A stretch of 64,000 nt of DNA from Brachionus sp. 'Tiscar' (taxonomy: Eukaryota; Rotifera; Eurotatoria; Ploima; Brachionidae): NCBI GenBank assembly GCA_006352455.1, contig VANL01000001.1, forward strand, positions 124,001 through 188,000, given 5' to 3'. Both the position numbers and the translations under genes were made by a program. Shown here one piece after another: positions 60,686-64,000 of the stretch; the first letter of the stretch is position 1, and every line of letters starts with the position of its first letter. The notes under the pieces were generated by a model. That model made no database searches, had not been told where the DNA came from, and was given only the letters and a program-made list of their open reading frames with translations.

Positions 60686-62091
60686 TTTTTGTGAAAATAG
60701 AGTTTGTGTATCATTTATTTTTATCTACATTTTAATCCAGTTAAATAAAAAATTTCAATTAAAAATCAATTTACGTGTTAAATCTTAAAAAAGGAAATCG
60801 TATAAAAAATTTCAATAAAAGCTGAAGTCAATTTAATATGTATATAAATATTTTTGAAGAATGAAATTTTTAAATAAAAAAAAACAACAAAAAAAATATT
60901 TTTTTCAAGAATTGATTTAAAAGAATTTAAAATTTTTTTCTATTTTAATACTCAGTAGTTGTTTGAATAAAAATTGAACAAAAAAATCTCAAAATTAAAA
61001 GCAAAACATTTTTTTATTTTCTTGTTTGAATATTTTTTTAGCATAAAATCAAAATTAAGATGAAATTATATGTAAATAACATATTTAAAAAATACTCTAT
61101 ATTTGTTTATTTACTTTAATTTTTAAAACTTTATTTATTATAGCTTTTGATATCATAAATTATATTCAAAAGAAAAAAAAACAAAGACCTAGTTGGTTTA
61201 ATTTTCATAAAAAAATCATGATTGTAACAAAGCTTGTTAAAATTCAAGTTAACTCAATTCATTTAACTATTGAATCTTGAAAATTCAAACACTTTTTTTA
61301 TCTTAAGGAATGATAAATTTTTTTTTATAATCTAGGTTCAAAATTTAGTTTAAACAAATACACAACGACAATTATAAATTGTTAAATTGGTAGCACAAAT
61401 TAATTCTGAATTTAGGGCAAGACTAGTTTGTTTTATTAAACTTTGTACAAATTAGTTTCTAGAATATCAGTCCATGAAATATAGTTTGAATTTTAAGATT
61501 AATTTTTTTTATTCCAAAGGTCAATAATCCAATCTTGGAAAAAGACAAATTAAAAAGCTAATAAATTAGTAATATTTTATTCAAAAATAATGTTAAGCAA
61601 ATTTTTGTCACTTAAAATATGTATAAGGCAAATAGAGAAAAAATTAATTGCAAAAATTTATTTTTTTTTGAATAATTTAAATTTTTTAAAATAAACTAAA
61701 ATATATTAAGTTGTTGGTAAACTTAATGGGATGATATCGCAAAATACAGAATTTTGGCGACGCAAAAAATTATTGATTTTTGTTCTTATAGGGATTTTGA
61801 CTTTTAGAAAGATTGTTAATATTCTAATTATCAAATTTTTTCTAGTATCCTAATAGTTTTGTTTGATATTTTTTTATTTTAGTGGGTCATGAATTTTTTC
61901 TTTAATGATTGTAGTCTTCAACTTTAAAACACAATTTAACTGTCGCTTTTTTTTTATTTAAGATAACTTATGGTCAAATGAATGTAAAATCAATGAGATG
62001 AAATGAAATGATCGATAAAAAGAAGTACAGAGTCGAATTGCATTGAAATTTGAAGCAAAAATAAATTTTTAAGTTTAAAAAAAAATTTGAA
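60686..62091. other. Spacer between two plus-strand genes
   Basis: Contains the polyadenylation signal of the phosphatase gene (60744-60749). A 40-codon plus frame at 61731-61850 (MISQNTEFWRRKK then a hydrophobic stretch) is not assigned. The rest is AT-rich. Confidence 0.4.
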
Positions 62092-63720
62092 ATGAAGTTA
62101 TGTTGTAAATCTTCTGTTGTTAGGCGATATGAGGTATGTTAATTTCAAATTCTTAATACTTCTTACTCTTTTCTAAATAAATTCAAATTTAATTTCAAGT
62201 CCACAATATTTTTTTTTATAAATAACTAAAATGTCAACATGGATGATAATGATAGTAATAATCTTTATTAGGACTTGTGTTTATTTGATTTAATTAATTT
62301 AAAAAATTTCAGGCACAATTTTCTTTATTTCAAAATTATTGATAAACAAAAAGATAAGCTTAAGTTTAAAGCAATATGTGAATGGCTACGCTAAAGAAAA
62401 AATTATTAGAGATTTGCCAAGTCAGTTATCTTTAAGAGTGTTGATAAAATTTTTATTGAATTAATATAAATTTTCTTAAATTTTTAAAATGGTAAAAAAA
62501 TTTTGAATAATTTATGAATCACTGAGAATGAGTAATTTTTATTTTACGAAACACGATTAATGTATCCTCTTGTATTAAAAAAAATAATTCTATCAAATAG
62601 GTCTGAACTTGTACAAAAGTCTAGTATTTTTATTCAAAATAAAACAGTGATTCATTTGAAATTTTTTATTTATGATAAATTTTTTTTTTAGGTACTTGAG
62701 AGCAAAAATAGGTATTATTGTAGAGGAAGGTGCCTTGGATCACAGCAAATTGGTCTTTTTTTATTTACGTTAATTTTAATAATTGGAACTACGATACTTT
62801 TTTTTATTTTTGAGTAAAATAAAAATTTTTTTTTTTTATTTCAAAATTTTAAAAATTAATTTCAATAGCTGTCCTTATTTGTACAAAAAGTTAACCATAG
62901 CTATACCTATAGTCGGCGCTCTTTTATTCATATTCGTTTTATGTGTTCTTTTTCGTACAGCTTGTACTGATCCAGGAATTTTACCTCGATCAGAAAAGGA
63001 TGAAGTTTTATTTAACGAACGACAAGCACTGGTGGCTTCTAATCTGTTAGATCAAAGCCAACAAATGGTGAGTAATTTTCAGATGCCGAGATACAAAGAA
63101 ATAATCTTAAAAGGAAAAACTGTGAAGTTAAAATACTGTTTTACGGTAAAGTTTTATTGCTTAGTTTTTCTAACTTTAATTGATATAATTTAAGTGCAAA
63201 CTTTATAGACCACCACGATCTTCTCATTGTAGTGTATGTGACAACTGTGTTGGTAAAGATTACTAAATAAAAAAAATTTTCTAATAGTATATAATAACAG
63301 AAAGGTTTGATCATCACTGTCCATGGGTGGCTAATTGTATTGGTACTATTTAGAATTTGAAATTTTTTTTTCTCTAAATATTATTTTTTTTTAGGAAAAC
63401 GAAATTACAGATTTTTTTACATGTTTTTGGTTTCGTTATCAATTTTATGTGTTTATATTTTGGCATGCAATATTACAAATATTGTTCTTCGAAGTCAAAG
63501 CCAACTCGTGGCTGATGCTATCAAAGCAACGCCTATTACATATCCTTTTTAATATTCTAATCATTCTATTTAAAAAAAGTTTTAAAAAATTAAAATATTT
63601 CCTTAACTTTTTCTTACTGTTGTAGAGGCAGTTATATGCTTTTTCAGCATGTGGTCAATAATGTGCTTATGTGGCTATCACACATATTTGATATCTTCTG
63701 AAGTATCTACAAATGAAGAT
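62092..63720 (+). CDS. DHHC palmitoyltransferase, ZDHHC9/14/18-like (C-terminus beyond right edge)
   Basis: Membrane S-acyltransferase that palmitoylates cysteines of target proteins at Golgi or plasma membrane. Seven exons: 62092-62133, 62692-62813, 62869-63145, 63195-63252, 63301-63342, 63395-63539 and 63618-63720. Exon 1 (MKLCCKSSVVRRYE) joins in phase to VLESKNRYYCRGRC. TM1 and TM2 follow (IGLFLFTLILIIGTTILFF and AIPIVGALLFIFVLCVLF). TDPGILPRSEKDE comes next, then KLKYCFTCKLYRPPRSSHC. The catalytic DHHC sits in RFDHHCPWVANCIGKRNYRFFY, with VANC in place of the usual VGNC. The last exon reads VVEAVICFFSMWS and ends at STNED, where a further donor (GTAAGT) shows that the gene continues. The intron 63540-63617 is of AT-AC type. 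Intron 1 carries a decoy open frame (62313-62463). Confidence 0.9.
63540..63617 (+). other. AT-AC (U12-type) intron in the ZDHHC gene
   Basis: The 78-nt intron begins ATATCCTTTTT and ends TTAC. Nineteen bases before the end starts TTCCTTAAC (63599-63607), which matches the U12 branch-site consensus TCCTTAAC; the branch A lies 11 bases from the 3' end. No GT-AG pair in this interval gives the expected protein. The AT-AC join gives ...KATPIT|VVEAVICFF, matching the family's ETPGTVLEVLICFF. Confidence 0.9.
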
Positions 63721-64000
63721 GTAAGTAGTCTTAATATTCATTAAAATTCAAATGTTATAGATTTTTTCAATCTACTAAATTTATGTTCGATTAAATAAAA
63801 ATCTTGCTAAACTTGACTGAAATCTCAGACCTAAAAAAAATTTTTGCTAGCGCTTAAGCTATCAATTTTAAAAGTAATTTAGTTCAAGCAGAATAAAAAA
63901 AAACATGAAAAAATATAGCAAAATACGAAAATCTGATTGAAACAAATATTTGTTCAAGATTATTCATTTACAAAATCATCTTAGCAAATATGTAAAAACA
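63721..64000. other. Start of the next ZDHHC intron
   Basis: Begins with a standard donor GTAAGT at 63721. It is AT-rich with no coding sequence up to the end of the window. Confidence 0.6.

Overview
The window is metazoan nuclear DNA: very AT-rich, with conserved animal genes broken by short introns (several of 46-80 nt), tiny exons (13, 14 and 27 nt), and long AT-rich spacers that show no coding. A compact invertebrate, most likely a lophotrochozoan such as a monogonont rotifer, fits best; that placement is inference from style, not from a diagnostic sequence.

Layout. 1-4091 (minus): 5' part of a DENN-domain Rab-GEF that runs off the left edge. 7003-9309 (plus): intronless Ku80 with the DNA-PKcs-binding tail. 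10848-11498 (minus): SNAP-29-type SNARE. 12015-13260: decayed coding sequence split by a cluster of GGTCACATA inverted repeats. 14131-20491: two apparently identical 3182-bp tandem units, each with a complete two-exon NPY/NPF-type neuropeptide GPCR (minus). 20492-23858: spacer with two small coding-like islands. 23859-26414 (minus): tektin-like protein. 27094-28541 (minus): GPN1 GTPase. 28877-30220: a TTAA-flanked MITE-like element next to a broken non-LTR retrotransposon. 31229-36144 (minus): adducin, ten exons. 36145-42327: 6-kb spacer. 42328-45870 and 47047-49471 (minus): two long, disordered, unrecognised proteins. 52083-53336 (minus): CIMIP2/FAM166 ciliary microtubule inner protein. 54071-54358: tRNA-derived SINE with a 13-bp target-site duplication. 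55065-58400 (minus): BBS2, divergent from 58775-60685 (plus): INPP5K-like inositol polyphosphate 5-phosphatase. 62092-63720 (plus): DHHC palmitoyltransferase of the ZDHHC9/14/18 type, running off the right edge.

How they relate. There is no operon-like cluster. Three genes are ciliary (tektin-like, CIMIP2, BBS2), and two of these have an RFX X-box-like palindrome upstream. Several others act in membrane traffic (DENN, SNAP-29, INPP5K, ZDHHC) or at the membrane skeleton (adducin).

The strongest single observation is an AT-AC, U12-type intron in the ZDHHC gene: 5' splice site, branch site and AC end all match, and splicing there restores the conserved protein. I see no bacterial-style system, CRISPR array or viral gene. 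Gene models were spliced by hand and checked for reading phase; exon edges are predictions.
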